From Bog-756 sp963833585 (GTDB lineage: Bacteria; Actinomycetota; Acidimicrobiia; Acidimicrobiales; RAAP-2): a stretch of 64,000 nt of DNA. Positions 26,943 to 37,100 of this stretch are shown in pieces. Where the stretch lies: contig CAWHYF010000007.1 of assembly GCA_963833585.1 (NCBI GenBank), positions 1-64,000 on the forward strand. The letters are read 5' to 3'. Below the pieces are notes generated by a model. That model ran no database searches, was not told the origin of the DNA, and saw nothing but the letters and a program-made list of their open reading frames with translations. Each line of letters begins with the position of its first letter. Position 1 is the first letter of the stretch. Both the position numbers and the translations under genes were made by a program.

Positions 26943-28181
26943 TCAGGCCGCTTCGAACACCAGGGGTGCCGACCTGACCCCGGCGATCACCGGGGAAGCG
27001 GTCCGAACCACCGGGCCGGCCACTTCGACGGTGGCGAACCGGCTCATCAGCTCCTCCAGCAGGATGCGACCCTCGAGACGGGCCAGGACCGCCCCGACAC
27101 AGAAGTGGGCGCCGAAGCCGAAGGCCAGATGGGGATTGGGGTCGCGGCCGGCGTCGAACCGCTCGGCGGTGGGGCCGAACACCGACTCGTCGCGGTTCGC
27201 CGAGGCGTAGAGCATGAGGACCGGTTCGCCGGCGCCCAACCGGTGGCCGGCCAGCTCCACCGACCGGGTAGTGGTGCGCATGAACGCCACCACCGGCGTG
27301 GTCCACCGGAGCATCTCCTCGACGGCGAGGGGCAGCGCCCGGGGTGCACCGGCGAGGAAGCGGTGGCGCAGCGACTCCCACTCCCCCGCCGCGCCGGCCA
27401 CACCCAGCAGGCCGCCGGACATCATGTTGCGGGTGGTCTCATTGCCGGCGACCAGTAACTGCACGAGGAACATCCCCAGCTCGGCATCGGTCAGCCGGTC
27501 ACCGTCGACCTCGGCCGCACCCAGCTCGGAGATGATGTCGTCCTTCGGATGGGCCCGGCGGTCGGCCGCGGCAGCCAGGAGATAGGTCACCATTTCGCCG
27601 CTGAGCTCCGCCCGCTCCTCCTCCGACCAGTCGGTGGCCCCGGGGATGACCGCCTCCGACCACCGGAAGAAACGGGGCCACTCCTCCTCCGGCACGCCGA
27701 GCAGGTCGGAAATGACCTGCAGGGGAAGGGGCACGGCCAGTCCGGGTACGACATCGACGGGCACCCCGGGCTCGATCCTGTCCACCAGGGTCACCGTGCG
27801 TTCCCGGATACCGTCCTCGAGGGCCCGCATGAAGGTGGGTCGGAAGCCGGGCTGGACCAGCTGGCGGTAACGGTCATGGTCCGGGGGATCGGTGTGCATC
27901 ATGGTCGGGGGCGTCGGGTACTCGGCGCCGATCTCCATGGTCAGAATGCCCCGGCCCGAGCAGAAGGCCTCCGGGTCCCGGGAGATCGCCACCACCTCCT
28001 CGTGGCGGCTGGCCACCCAGAAGCCCCCGGCTTCGCTGTGGGCCAGCGGGGCCTCGGCCCGGAGCCGGGCGTAGAGCGGGAAGGGGTCACCGGCGTAGAA
28101 GGTCGGGTCGAGCAGTGGTGCGGTGAGCTCGTCAGCATCGGCGCCGGCCACCCGGCCGGGCCCGGTGTCGGTGGAGCTCAA
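26943..28181 (-). CDS. cytochrome P450
   Basis: A soluble bacterial P450 of about 412 residues. The I-helix AGNETTRN (oxygen activation), the K-helix EEMLRW (ExxR) and the heme loop FGFGAHFCVGAVLARLE with the thiolate Cys are all present. MMHTDPPDHDRYRQL is the C-helix region. The start is uncertain: TTG 28181 overlaps the cupin stop (TTGA), as elsewhere in this genome, while GTG 28151 gives 402 residues. Electron partners are not encoded nearby. Substrate unknown. Confidence 0.93.
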   Translation of the reverse strand: MSSTDTGPGRVAGADADELTAPLLDPTFYAGDPFPLYARLRAEAPLAHSEAGGFWVASRHEEVVAISRDPEAFCSGRGILTMEIGAEYPTPPTMMHTDPPDHDRYRQLVQPGFRPTFMRALEDGIRERTVTLVDRIEPGVPVDVVPGLAVPLPLQVISDLLGVPEEEWPRFFRWSEAVIPGATDWSEEERAELSGEMVTYLLAAAADRRAHPKDDIISELGAAEVDGDRLTDAELGMFLVQLLVAGNETTRNMMSGGLLGVAGAAGEWESLRHRFLAGAPRALPLAVEEMLRWTTPVVAFMRTTTRSVELAGHRLGAGEPVLMLYASANRDESVFGPTAERFDAGRDPNPHLAFGFGAHFCVGAVLARLEGRILLEELMSRFATVEVAGPVVRTASPVIAGVRSAPLVFEAA

Positions 28182-28648
28182 CCGACGATGACCCCGGTGG
28201 GGCGGTCGAACCCTTGGTCGACGGCGAGGGCCTCGTAGGCGGCCAGGGTCCCCGGACCGTCCGAAACACTCTCCACCGAACCATCTTCGGCCAGGTTGAG
28301 CAGCACGCCCTCGATGATGAACAGGATCTCGGTCAGCTCGGTGTTGTCGGATGGCACGTCCAGGGTGTGGACCGAGCCGGCCGGCTCGTGGATGTAGGAG
28401 CCGGCCGTGCTGTAGAAGTCGTACTCCAGGTAGTGCCACCGGCCCGAGACCGTGAAGCCCTCGACCGGGCCGGTGTGGCGGTGGATCTGGAGCCGGGCCC
28501 CGGGCTCGAAGCGGTTGCGGACCACCCAGGTGCCGGCATCGGCGTCCACCCGCAGGACCTTCAGCCACACCCCCCCGGTGCCGTCCACCCACGGCAGGTC
28601 GGCCTCACCGGCGTGCCGGACCACGTCGTCCAGATCGATAGTCGTCAT
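28178..28648 (-). CDS. cupin-domain protein (2,4'-dihydroxyacetophenone dioxygenase-like)
   Basis: A 156-residue single-domain cupin. Metal ligands are visible in QIHRHTGPVEGF (two His, one Glu) and YIHEPAGSVHTL (His), which fits the ChrR/acetylacetone-cleaving dioxygenase-like group. It precedes the P450 with a 4-bp overlap, so the two may act on one substrate. An enzymatic role is inferred. Confidence 0.8.
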   Translation of the reverse strand: MTTIDLDDVVRHAGEADLPWVDGTGGVWLKVLRVDADAGTWVVRNRFEPGARLQIHRHTGPVEGFTVSGRWHYLEYDFYSTAGSYIHEPAGSVHTLDVPSDNTELTEILFIIEGVLLNLAEDGSVESVSDGPGTLAAYEALAVDQGFDRPTGVIVG

Positions 28649-28991
28649 TGCGGATCCCTCCCTGACTCCGACACCTGGCGATGCACCGGGTGCTCCCTGC
28701 CCGGGGGCCCGGGGGGCCGGGAACCCGGAGCACACTGCATCCCTCGTCGGGTGCCAGTCTGCCGGATGGGTGTTCCCGATGCCACCCGTCCGGACCGTGG
28801 TCACCGGGCGGCCCGATCGGCCTCCGGGCCGGCGGTGGTGGCGGCGGCAACGGCGGATCTCCTCTGGACCCCCAGGCCAGGGTGACCCGGGCCGACGTGT
28901 CCACATCGCTACCATGGACGGTTGCTGTCTCGGCCAGCGATCCTGCCCACGGCGCGCCGAACGCCCTTCCTCTGCGTACCCCGAGGTCCAC
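28649..28991. other. 343-bp divergent intergenic region with stem-loop
   Basis: This lies between the leftward cupin gene and the rightward zinc-ribbon gene. It holds a perfect 7-bp inverted repeat, GTGCTCC (28690-28696) and GGAGCAC (28727-28733), around a G/C-only block. That structure would lie in the cupin leader. No clear promoter hexamers stand out and I see no hidden gene. Confidence 0.4.
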
Positions 28992-30095
28992 ATGCTCTGT
29001 CCTCAAGGCCATCCGCTCCCGCCCACCGGGTTCACCGCCCGGTTCTGCCCCACCTGCGGTTCGGAGTTGATCAATCCCTGCCCGGTCGGACACGACAACT
29101 CGGCCGGCGCCCGGTTCTGCCGCGAGTGCGGCCGCTCCATGGTCCGGCCCACGGGCACCCCGTCGACGCCGACCGCCGTGCTGCCACCGGTCCCTACCGG
29201 GATCCTGGCACCGGAGACCACCGCGGTGGTACGGCCCCGCGGATCCACCTCCACCACGGCGGTGGTGCGGCCCACCGGATCAGCGGCGGCCACCACTGCC
29301 GTGGTACGGCCCGCCGGCCCGGCCGCCGCCACCACCCAGGTGGTACCTGCGGCCAGGAGCGGCGGCGGGTCATCTCCCCGATCGGTGCGGTCCGGTACCA
29401 GCACCGAGCCGCCGGTGGCCCCGTCACCCGGGGACGGCGAGACCCGCCCGGCACCGACCCGCAACCGGGGCCTGCTCGTCGCCATCGTGGCGCTGGCGGT
29501 GGCCGTGGTGGCGGTGGTCATCGCCGCCCTGGCCACGTCGTTGGGAAACCCGACGCACCCCACCGCTCCGCTCACCCCGCCGACCACCGGCCCACCGTCG
29601 ACCACCGCACCACCTCCCAGCTCGACCACCACCACCCTCTCGGCTCAGGCCCTGCCCCAGGGACAGGCCCTGACCGCCCTGCTGGCCCAGAGCTCGGGGA
29701 ACCGGAATCAGGTGCAAGCGGCCACCCAGGCCATCGCGGCCTGTGGCGACCTGGCCCAGGCCCAAGCCACCCTGTCGGGAGCCCAGGCCGCCCGCCAGAG
29801 CCTGCTGAGCCAGCTCGACCAGCTCGACCTCGCGGCGCTGCCCCGGTACGCCGCGCTGACCAGCTCCCTCGCCGACGCCTGGCAGAGCTCCGCCAACTCG
29901 GACGCCTCCTATGCCCAGTGGGCCGCCGACGAACAGGCGAAGCCGTGTGTCGCCAACGACACCGGGAACGGCAACTACCAGGCCGCCCTGGCTGCCGACG
30001 GCCGGGCATCGACGGCCAAGCAACAGTTCACCTCGCTCTGGGACCCGGTGGCCGGGTCTCTGGGGCTGCAGCAGTGGCAGCCCGCTCAACTCTGA
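28992..30095 (+). CDS. double zinc-ribbon membrane protein with TTAVVRP repeats
   Basis: A 367-residue protein. The first 55 residues have paired cysteine knuckles (CPQGH, CPTCG, CPVGH, CRECG), a double zinc ribbon. About four repeats of roughly 14 residues around TTAVVRP follow at about 75-125, in a Thr/Pro/Ala-rich stretch. One membrane helix sits at about 163-187. The extracytoplasmic part has a Thr/Pro linker and an Ala/Gln-rich helical domain. I do not recognise the family. The Thr-rich cytoplasmic repeats could be Ser/Thr kinase targets, which is speculation. Confidence 0.7.
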   Translation: MLCPQGHPLPPTGFTARFCPTCGSELINPCPVGHDNSAGARFCRECGRSMVRPTGTPSTPTAVLPPVPTGILAPETTAVVRPRGSTSTTAVVRPTGSAAATTAVVRPAGPAAATTQVVPAARSGGGSSPRSVRSGTSTEPPVAPSPGDGETRPAPTRNRGLLVAIVALAVAVVAVVIAALATSLGNPTHPTAPLTPPTTGPPSTTAPPPSSTTTTLSAQALPQGQALTALLAQSSGNRNQVQAATQAIAACGDLAQAQATLSGAQAARQSLLSQLDQLDLAALPRYAALTSSLADAWQSSANSDASYAQWAADEQAKPCVANDTGNGNYQAALAADGRASTAKQQFTSLWDPVAGSLGLQQWQPAQL

Positions 30096-30409
30096 GTCGG
30101 CCGGCGTCCCCGGTCGCCGTCCCCGTCCGGCCGGTCGGCGGCCGCCGGTCCGGTGGCGGGGGGATCCGCCCTGCGCCGCGGACCGACACCGGCCACCACC
30201 AGAACGCGTGAGGAACCGCGGTCGTTCATCATTTCGCCATCGACTCCCGGGCGATTCGACTTTCCTAACCGGGTGGATCCCGGTCATACTGAGGAGATCC
30301 ACTTACCACCCATAGTGTTGAACCGTCCACTATGAGTGGTAACGAGGCCCTCGGGCCGACGACGCTTTCCGACCCACCGGCGAAGGCACCACCGACGAAA
30401 CGAGGGACG
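30096..30409. other. intergenic region upstream of cysD
   Basis: A 314-bp region without a gene. It contains the large inverted repeat described separately at 30303-30342 and, before it, a moderately AT-rich stretch (about 30220-30300) including TTTCCTAACC and GGTCATACTGAGG that may carry the promoter. An in-frame ATG at 30332 falls inside the inverted repeat and is unlikely to be used. Confidence 0.5.
30303..30342. promoter_or_regulatory. palindromic operator upstream of cysD
   Basis: TTACCACCCATAGTG (30303-30317) and CACTATGAGTGGTAA (30328-30342) form an inverted repeat of 15 bp with one mismatch and a 10-bp centre. The right arm is itself a palindrome, CCACT-ATG-AGTGG. The same 16-bp element (read on the minus strand, TTACCACTCATAGTGG) recurs with one mismatch at 39358 in front of the sulfatase genes. 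It is probably the binding site of a dimeric regulator of sulfur genes; the protein is unknown. Confidence 0.7.
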
Positions 30410-31312
30410 ATGGCCCGTTTGACCCACCTGCAACACCTCGAGGCCGAGAGCATCGCCATCCTGCGGGAGGCGGTGGCCGAGTCCGAGCGACCGGTCATGC
30501 TCTACTCGGTGGGCAAGGACAGTGCGTGCCTGCTCCACCTGGCCCGCAAGGCCTTCTATCCCGGTCGGCCGCCGTTCCCGCTGCTGCACGTGGACACCAC
30601 CTGGAAGTTCCAGGCCATGTACGAATTCCGAGACGCGGCGGTGGAGGAGCTCGGGTTCGAGCTCCTGGTGCACCAGAACCCCGACTGCCTGGCCCAGCAG
30701 ATCAACCCGTTCACCCACGGCTCGGCGGTCCACACCGACCTCTGGAAGACGGAAGGGCTCAAACAAGCCCTGGACAAGTACGCGTTCGACCTGGCCTTCG
30801 GCGGCGCCCGACGCGACGAGGAGAAGTCACGGGCCAAAGAGCGGGTGTACTCGGTGCGGACGGCCCAGCACCACTGGGACCCCAAACACCAACGGCCCGA
30901 GCTGTGGAGCATCTGCAACGCCCGCAAACAGCCGGGTCAGAGCATACGGGTGTTCCCTCTGTCCAACTGGACCGAACTGGACGTGTGGCAGTACATCTAC
31001 CTCCAGGAGATCCCGGTGGTCCCGCTGTACTTCGCCGCCCCCCGCCCGGTGGTCGAACGCGACGGGACGCTGATCATGGTGGACGACGACCGGATGCCGC
31101 TGGCTCCCGGCGAGGAGCCCGAGCTCCGTTCGGTCCGCTTCCGCACCCTGGGGTGCTACCCCCTGACGGGTGCCATCGAGAGCAACGCCGACACTCTCCC
31201 GGCCATCATCCAGGAGATGCTGCTCACCACGACATCGGAGCGGCAGGGCCGGGTCATCGACCACGATGCCAGCGGCTCCATGGAGCGGAAGAAGCAGGAG
31301 GGATACTTCTGA
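30410..31312 (+). CDS. cysD: sulfate adenylyltransferase small subunit
   Basis: With CysN it makes adenylyl sulfate (APS) from sulfate and ATP. It has 300 residues, near the length of E. coli CysD. The PP-motif MLYSVGKDSACLLHLARK binds ATP; FGGARRDEEKSRAKER and RFRTLGCYPLTGAIES are conserved. ATG 30410 is preferred over the 30332 ATG because it gives the family-length start MARLTHLQHLEAES and has GAGGG upstream. The stop overlaps cysNC by one base (TGATG). Confidence 0.96.
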   Translation: MARLTHLQHLEAESIAILREAVAESERPVMLYSVGKDSACLLHLARKAFYPGRPPFPLLHVDTTWKFQAMYEFRDAAVEELGFELLVHQNPDCLAQQINPFTHGSAVHTDLWKTEGLKQALDKYAFDLAFGGARRDEEKSRAKERVYSVRTAQHHWDPKHQRPELWSICNARKQPGQSIRVFPLSNWTELDVWQYIYLQEIPVVPLYFAAPRPVVERDGTLIMVDDDRMPLAPGEEPELRSVRFRTLGCYPLTGAIESNADTLPAIIQEMLLTTTSERQGRVIDHDASGSMERKKQEGYF

Positions 31313-33216
31313 TGACGCTGACCCCCGACCTCGCCCTCACCGACATCGAGGAGTACCTCCGGGTCCACGAGCACAAGAGTCTGCTCCGCTTCATCACCTG
31401 CGGGAGCGTGGACGACGGCAAGAGCACCCTCATCGGCCGGCTCCTCTACGAATCCAAACTGGTCTTCGAAGACCACCTCGAGGCCCTGGAGTCCGATTCG
31501 AGGAAGGTGGGCACCCAAGGAGGAGACCTCGACTTCGCCCTGCTGGTCGACGGGTTGGCCGCCGAACGGGAGCAGGGCATCACCATCGACGTGGCCTACC
31601 GGTTCTTCTCCACCGATCAGCGCAAGTTCATCGTGGCCGACACCCCGGGCCACGAGCAGTACACCCGCAACATGGTCACCGGGGCATCGAGTGCCGATCT
31701 CGCGGTGATCCTGGTGGACGCCCGCAAGGGCGTCCTCAGCCAGACCCGTCGGCACAGCTACCTGGTCGCCCTGCTCGGGATCGGCAAGGCGGTCCTGGCC
31801 ATCAACAAGCTGGACATGGTCGGGTACTCCGAGACGGTGGCCCGGCGGATCGAGACCGAGTACCGGGAATTCGCCGACGGCATCGGGTTGCACGACGTCA
31901 CCTGTATCCCGATGTCGGCGCTCCGGGGTGACAACATCACCGAACCGAGCCCGAACACCCCCTGGTACCGGGGCCCCACCTTCATGGGCTACCTCGAGAC
32001 GGTGGAGATCGAGGCCGACCAGCAGGCCAAGCCGTTCCGAATGGCCGTGCAGTGGGTCAACCGGCCCGACCTGGACTTCCGAGGCTTCGCCGGACGCATC
32101 ACCAGTGGCGCGGTCCGGCCGGGTGACCGGGTGAGCGTCCTTCCCGGCCGGCTCGCATCGACCGTGGCCCGTGTGGTGACCTTCGACGGTGACCTCGACC
32201 AGGCCGTGGCCGGCCAGTCGGTCACCCTGACCCTGACCGATGAGATCGACATCAGCCGGGGGGACGTGCTGGCCGCGGCCGACGACCCGGCCGGGGTGGC
32301 CGACCAATTCGAGGCCCACCTGGTGTGGATGAGCGAGCAGGAGATGCTCCCCGGCCGCCCCTATCTGCTCAAGGTGGGCAGCCGGACGGCCGGAGCGACG
32401 GTGAGCCAACTCAAGTACAAGGTCAACGTGAACTCCCTGGAGCACACGGCGGCGAGTTCGCTCGAACTCAACGAGATCGGGGTGGGCAATCTCACCCTCG
32501 ACCGCCCCATCCCCTTCGACCCGTACGAGGCCCACCGGGAGACGGGTGGCTTCATCCTGGTCGACCGGCTGACCAACAACACCGTAGGGGCCGGGTTGTT
32601 GCATTTCGCCCTGCGCCGGTCGGAAAACGTCCACTGGCAGTCCATGGAGATCGACCGGGAGGCCAGGTCGTCCCTCAACGGACAGCGGCCGTGCGTGGTC
32701 TGGTTCACCGGGCTCTCCGGGGCCGGAAAGTCGACCATCGCCAACACGGTGGAGAAGCGGCTCCATGCCTTCGGCCGGCACACCTATCTGCTGGACGGCG
32801 ACAACGTCCGCCACGGCCTGAGCAAGAACCTGGGATTCACCGACGCCGACCGGGTGGAGAACATCCGGCGGGTGGCCGAGGTGGCATCGCTGATGGCCGA
32901 CGCCGGCCTCATCGTGCTGGTCTCCCTGATCTCCCCGTTCGAGGCGGAGCGGCAGATGGCCCGCGAGGTGGTCGGCAGCGACCAGTTCTGCGAGGTCTTC
33001 GTCGACACGCCATTGGCCACCGCGGAACAGCGTGACGTCAAGGGTCTCTACGGCAAGGCCCGCCGCGGTGAGTTGACCAACTTCACCGGCGTCAGCTCGC
33101 CCTACGAGGAGCCCCGCTTCCCCGACATCCGGCTCGACACCACGCAGGTGGGTCCGGCGGACGCCGCCGACCAGGTGGTCGAGTACCTACGGGGGCACGG
33201 GACCTTCGACGAGTGA
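31312..33216 (+). CDS. cysNC: bifunctional sulfate adenylyltransferase subunit 1/adenylylsulfate kinase
   Basis: A GTPase subunit of ATP sulfurylase fused to APS kinase, making PAPS; 634 residues. The N-terminal EF-Tu-like domain has GSVDDGKST (31-39), DTPGHEQY and NKLD. The C-terminal kinase begins near residue 460 with FTGLSGAGKST and DGDNVRHGLSKNLGF. Both active sites look intact. No PAPS reductase, sulfite reductase or sulfotransferase is in the window, so the PAPS may feed reduction or sulfation. Confidence 0.96.
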   Translation: MTLTPDLALTDIEEYLRVHEHKSLLRFITCGSVDDGKSTLIGRLLYESKLVFEDHLEALESDSRKVGTQGGDLDFALLVDGLAAEREQGITIDVAYRFFSTDQRKFIVADTPGHEQYTRNMVTGASSADLAVILVDARKGVLSQTRRHSYLVALLGIGKAVLAINKLDMVGYSETVARRIETEYREFADGIGLHDVTCIPMSALRGDNITEPSPNTPWYRGPTFMGYLETVEIEADQQAKPFRMAVQWVNRPDLDFRGFAGRITSGAVRPGDRVSVLPGRLASTVARVVTFDGDLDQAVAGQSVTLTLTDEIDISRGDVLAAADDPAGVADQFEAHLVWMSEQEMLPGRPYLLKVGSRTAGATVSQLKYKVNVNSLEHTAASSLELNEIGVGNLTLDRPIPFDPYEAHRETGGFILVDRLTNNTVGAGLLHFALRRSENVHWQSMEIDREARSSLNGQRPCVVWFTGLSGAGKSTIANTVEKRLHAFGRHTYLLDGDNVRHGLSKNLGFTDADRVENIRRVAEVASLMADAGLIVLVSLISPFEAERQMAREVVGSDQFCEVFVDTPLATAEQRDVKGLYGKARRGELTNFTGVSSPYEEPRFPDIRLDTTQVGPADAADQVVEYLRGHGTFDE

Positions 33217-33238
33217 CCGGACATCCCCGCCCTGACGG

Positions 33239-33700
33239 TCAGGCCAGGCCGGTGGGGCGCTGGAAACCGACGTGGCTCGGCTCGAATCCGTGACGCTGGT
33301 AGAACCGGTGGGCGTCGGAACGCTGCCGGTTCGAGGTGAGCTGGACCCGGTAGCAGCCGGCCCGCCGGGCGGACTCGACGGCGACCTCGAGGAGGAGGGT
33401 CCCGATCCCCAGCCCGCGGACCTCGGGGTGAACGTGCATGGACTCCACCTCGGCGCACCGGCCACCGCGATGCTGGAGGTGGCGGAACACGACCAACTGA
33501 CACATCCCCACGACGGTGCCGTCCAACTCCGCCACCAGCACATCGGAACCCGGGGTGGCCTGGATCTCGGCCAGGGCCTCGTGGTAGGCGTCCAGATCGC
33601 CGGGGTGCTCCTTCCCCGCCACCAACGACCCGTGCTCCAACAGCGCGACCAGCCGGGCCACGTCGCCGGAGGCTGCACTCCGCACGGTCACCGGTGCCAT
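33239..33700 (-). CDS. GNAT family N-acetyltransferase
   Basis: A 153-residue acetyltransferase. The acetyl-CoA pyrophosphate loop is VHPEVRGLGIGTLLLE, followed by the C-terminal AHRFYQRHGFEPSHVG typical of GNAT. It ends 22 bp from the end of cysNC on the opposite strand. CCTGACGGTCAGG at 33231-33243 is a near-zero-loop palindrome between them. Substrate unknown. Confidence 0.88.
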   Translation of the reverse strand: MAPVTVRSAASGDVARLVALLEHGSLVAGKEHPGDLDAYHEALAEIQATPGSDVLVAELDGTVVGMCQLVVFRHLQHRGGRCAEVESMHVHPEVRGLGIGTLLLEVAVESARRAGCYRVQLTSNRQRSDAHRFYQRHGFEPSHVGFQRPTGLA

Positions 33701-33799
33701 CGAGGGAGTATGCCAGCCGGGCCCGGGTGAGGCGCCACCGAGGACCCGCCGGACCCCTGGTCCCGTGACCGGGTGCCGGTCGGGCAGGGGACCAGCCGA

Positions 33800-34054
33800 T
33801 CAGCCGGTGATGGCCTTGACCCGCGGTCGGATCGACACCAGGTAGACGATCCCGAGCAGCAAGCCGATCACGCCGGTGAAGATGGAGAAGAGGGCGATCA
33901 GCGCGATCCACAGCCCCTTCGACGATCCCGCCGCGGTGAATGCCCCGCCCGGTCGCGAGATGGCGTCGACCAGTGCCCAGAGGGGGATGACCAACATGGC
34001 CAGTCCCACCAGGAACAGGAGGACGCCGTCTCCCCCGAAGATCACGCCGGACAT
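33800..34054 (-). CDS. small two-helix membrane protein, DUF2516-like
   Basis: An 84-residue protein with two hydrophobic helices around LWALVDAISRPGGAF and KGLWIALIALFSIF, as in the actinobacterial DUF2516 family. A strong AGGAGG lies about 9 nt before ATG 34054. Function unknown. It stands 55 bp downstream of the large cyclase/ATPase gene and may be co-transcribed with it. Confidence 0.75.
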   Translation of the reverse strand: MSGVIFGGDGVLLFLVGLAMLVIPLWALVDAISRPGGAFTAAGSSKGLWIALIALFSIFTGVIGLLLGIVYLVSIRPRVKAITG

Positions 34055-34109
34055 ACCCGCACCTCCTGCTCGACTCCAAGAACAGTAGACCTCTCGGCGC
34101 GGCGGTGGC

Positions 34110-37100
34110 TCACGTCGGGGCCCCGGGCCCGAGGTCCGTGGCCTGGCGCGCCACACCGGCCACACCGTGGCGCTCGGCGATGGTGTTCGCCTCATGGAGC
34201 AGCGCCGAGGCGCGCTCGGCGTCCCCCGGCCCACCCCGCTGGAGATGGACACGGCCCAGGGCCAGCCGCGCCCGGGCTTCGTACGCCGGCGCCCCGAGCC
34301 GGGACTCGATCGCCACGGCCTCCTCCAGATCCCGAATGGCGGCGTCGTCGTCACCGAGCCGGTGGGCCAGTATGCCGAGGACGCGCGACACGGTGCCCAG
34401 ATAGCCCACCCCGATGGCCACCGGCACCCCTCGCCGCTCGTAGGGTCGGAGCCGGCCCAGCAGGTCGGCGACCAGGTCCGGTGCACCCACCGCCGCGGCC
34501 ACCTCGGAGGTGAGCACCATGGTGGCCAGCCAGAGCCAGTCCTCGGGGACCGCGTCGAGACCATGCTCCACCAGGGTGTCCAAGGCGGCTCGGGCGTCAT
34601 CGGATCGACCCAGCTCGAGCGCGGTGACCGCCACGGTGGCCTGCCAGGCGGGCACGCCCGGCGTCATGGTGAGGAAGGCGGCCAGGGCCGGCTCGATCTC
34701 GGCCAGACGTCCCTGATCGCGTCGCACAGCCCAGGTCAGGCCGGCGTAGCCGGCCAGCACGGCCAACTGCTGCTGGGGGGCGGCGGCCAGCGAGCTCTCC
34801 GCCAACGTCTCCGCGGTCCCGTAGTCGGACGAGAGTTGGGCCACCATGGCCCGCCGCTGCTGGGCCATGGCCCGGTACCAGGGCTGGCCGAGCTGCTCGG
34901 CGATGCGGGCCATGGCGTCCACGTCCTCCCGGACCCGGTCGAACTGCCCCGCCTCGATCATCGACGTGGCCCGCCACCCGTGCGCTTCGCACTCGGCCTC
35001 CAGGTGGCCCGAGCCCCGGGCGCTCTCCAGCTGGAGCTCGATGTAGGCCAAGCGCTGTTCGAGCAGGTCCGGGGCGAAGGTGGCGATCACCGACACCCCG
35101 ACCACGAAGGCCAGCTCGCCCGGGTCGCCCAGCCGGGTGGCCATCGCCACCGCCGCCACCACCAGGTCCTCCCGCGGTCCTTCGCTCGTGTTCTGGAGGG
35201 AGTGGGCGGCTCGCACCGCCAGGAGCTGGGCCCGCAGGTGGGTGTCGGTGTCGGGCTGCAATCCGATCGCCTCGTCCAGAAGGCGGCCGAGTGCGGGGTC
35301 CGGCGCCCCGGGCTGCGCCGCACGGGCCAGCCCGCATGCCGCCCGGGCCAGCCCCTCGGACCGCATCTCCGCCCGGGCCAGCTCGGCGGCCTGGGAGAAG
35401 ACCTTCTTCGAGCCGTCGAAGTCGAGGGTGCGGAACCTGGCGTCGCCCAGGGCGAGGAGGGCGGCCAGCTGTTGCCCGGTGTCCAGAGGATCCTTGGACT
35501 CGACCACGGTCAGGGCGCGTTCGAAGCTGGCCACCGCTTGCTCGTAGGACAGCCCCCGCAGGGCCACCTCCCCGGCTCGCATCAGGAAGCCCACCGCCCT
35601 GGCCTGGTCGACCAGGGAGCCGGCGTCCAACAGGTGGGAGGCGATGGCCCCGACCCAGGCGTCGGGGTCGTCGGCGTGGACCGTCTCGAGGGCGGCGGCC
35701 ATCCTCGCGTGCAGGCGGGCACGGCGGGTGACGCCGAGGTCCGAGTAGAGGACATCCCGTACCAATCCGTGGTCGAATTCGAAGGAGCCCACGGCTCGGC
35801 CGCTCTCGTGGACGAGACGGGCGGCGCCGGCGCGTTCGAGGGAGTCGATGACCTCGTCCCCCCCGAGGTCGAGGACCCGCTCCAAGACGGCCACCTCGAA
35901 CTGCCGACCGCAGACGGCGGCGGCGGCCAGCACCCGGCCGGTGCGATCGTCGAGTCGTCCGACGCGGCGGAGCACGACGTCGCGCACCGACTCGGGGACG
36001 CCGAACCGCAGGAGGGCCTCGACGTCGTCGACACCCAGGGTCCCCACCCCGAGGTCGAGGACGTCCCTGGTCAACTCCTGGAGGAAGAAGGGGTTGCCCT
36101 CACTGGTGCGGTACAGCGCCGACCCGAGCTCGCCGGGCCCGCCGACCACCGCCGTCGGATCGGATCCCGAGTGCTCCAGGACCTGCTCCACCAACCGCTC
36201 GACGTCGGGACGTTCCAGTCCCTCCAGCCGAATGCGGGTCATCCGACCGGTGGTGGCCAGATCGCCCGACAACGTCTCGAGTGAGCCGTTGGGTGCGGCA
36301 TCACTGTCCCGCCAGGTGGCGAGCAGGAGCACCCGCATGGGTGCAGTGGAACGGGCCAGGTGCCGCACCAGCAGGAGGGTGGTCTTCGATCCCCACTGCA
36401 GGTCGTCGACGACCAGGAGGATCGGCTCCGGCCCTGACGCCGCCACCAACCAGGCCGCCACCGCCTCGAACATCCGGTAGCGCGCCGTCTCGGCGTCCGT
36501 GGCCGGTGCCGGGACCAGATCGGGGAAGCGGTCGGCCAGCTCGGGCGCCAGCCGCACGAGCTCCCGGGCCTCGGTCCCCAGCTCATCCCGGAGATAGGCC
36601 GGCGGACAGTGGTGCAGGAAATGTCGGAGCGCCTCGACGAACGGTTGGCACGGAACATCGAGCTCATCGTCGCAGCGACCGGCCAGCACGGTGGCGTCGT
36701 CGACGCCGCGGGCCAGTTCGCTGGCGAGACGGGTCTTGCCGATCCCGGCCTCACCGGAGACGATGGCCAGCCGGAACCCGCCCGACTCGGTGGCCCGCCA
36801 GAGCTCGCCGAGCTGTCGCCGCTCCTCGTCCCTCCCGGTGAAGGGCATCTCGTCACCCGCCTCCAGGGCCGATGGCAGGGGTCGGCGCGACGCGGGTTCC
36901 GAGGGCCACCCCACCTCGTAGGCGTTGACCGGGCCGGGCAGCCCCTTCAGCTCGAACGGTCCGGCCGACGTGAATTCGACGTCGGTCCGGGAGCCGGCCA
37001 GCATCCGAACCAGCTCGGAGGCGAGGATGGTCCCCGGAGCCGCCTTCGGCTCCAGCCGGGCCGCCTCCACCACCGGGGTGCCGTGATAGTCGTCGGCGTC

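Noticed and set aside
30332..30409. Upstream ATG for cysD giving 26 extra residues
   Set aside because: The codon lies inside the palindromic operator and the extra residues have no family counterpart. ATG 30410 has a Shine-Dalgarno and gives the normal length.
33231..33243. CCTGACGGTCAGG as a bidirectional terminator between cysNC and the GNAT gene
   Set aside because: The loop would be one base, which cannot form a stable hairpin, and there are no T-tracts.
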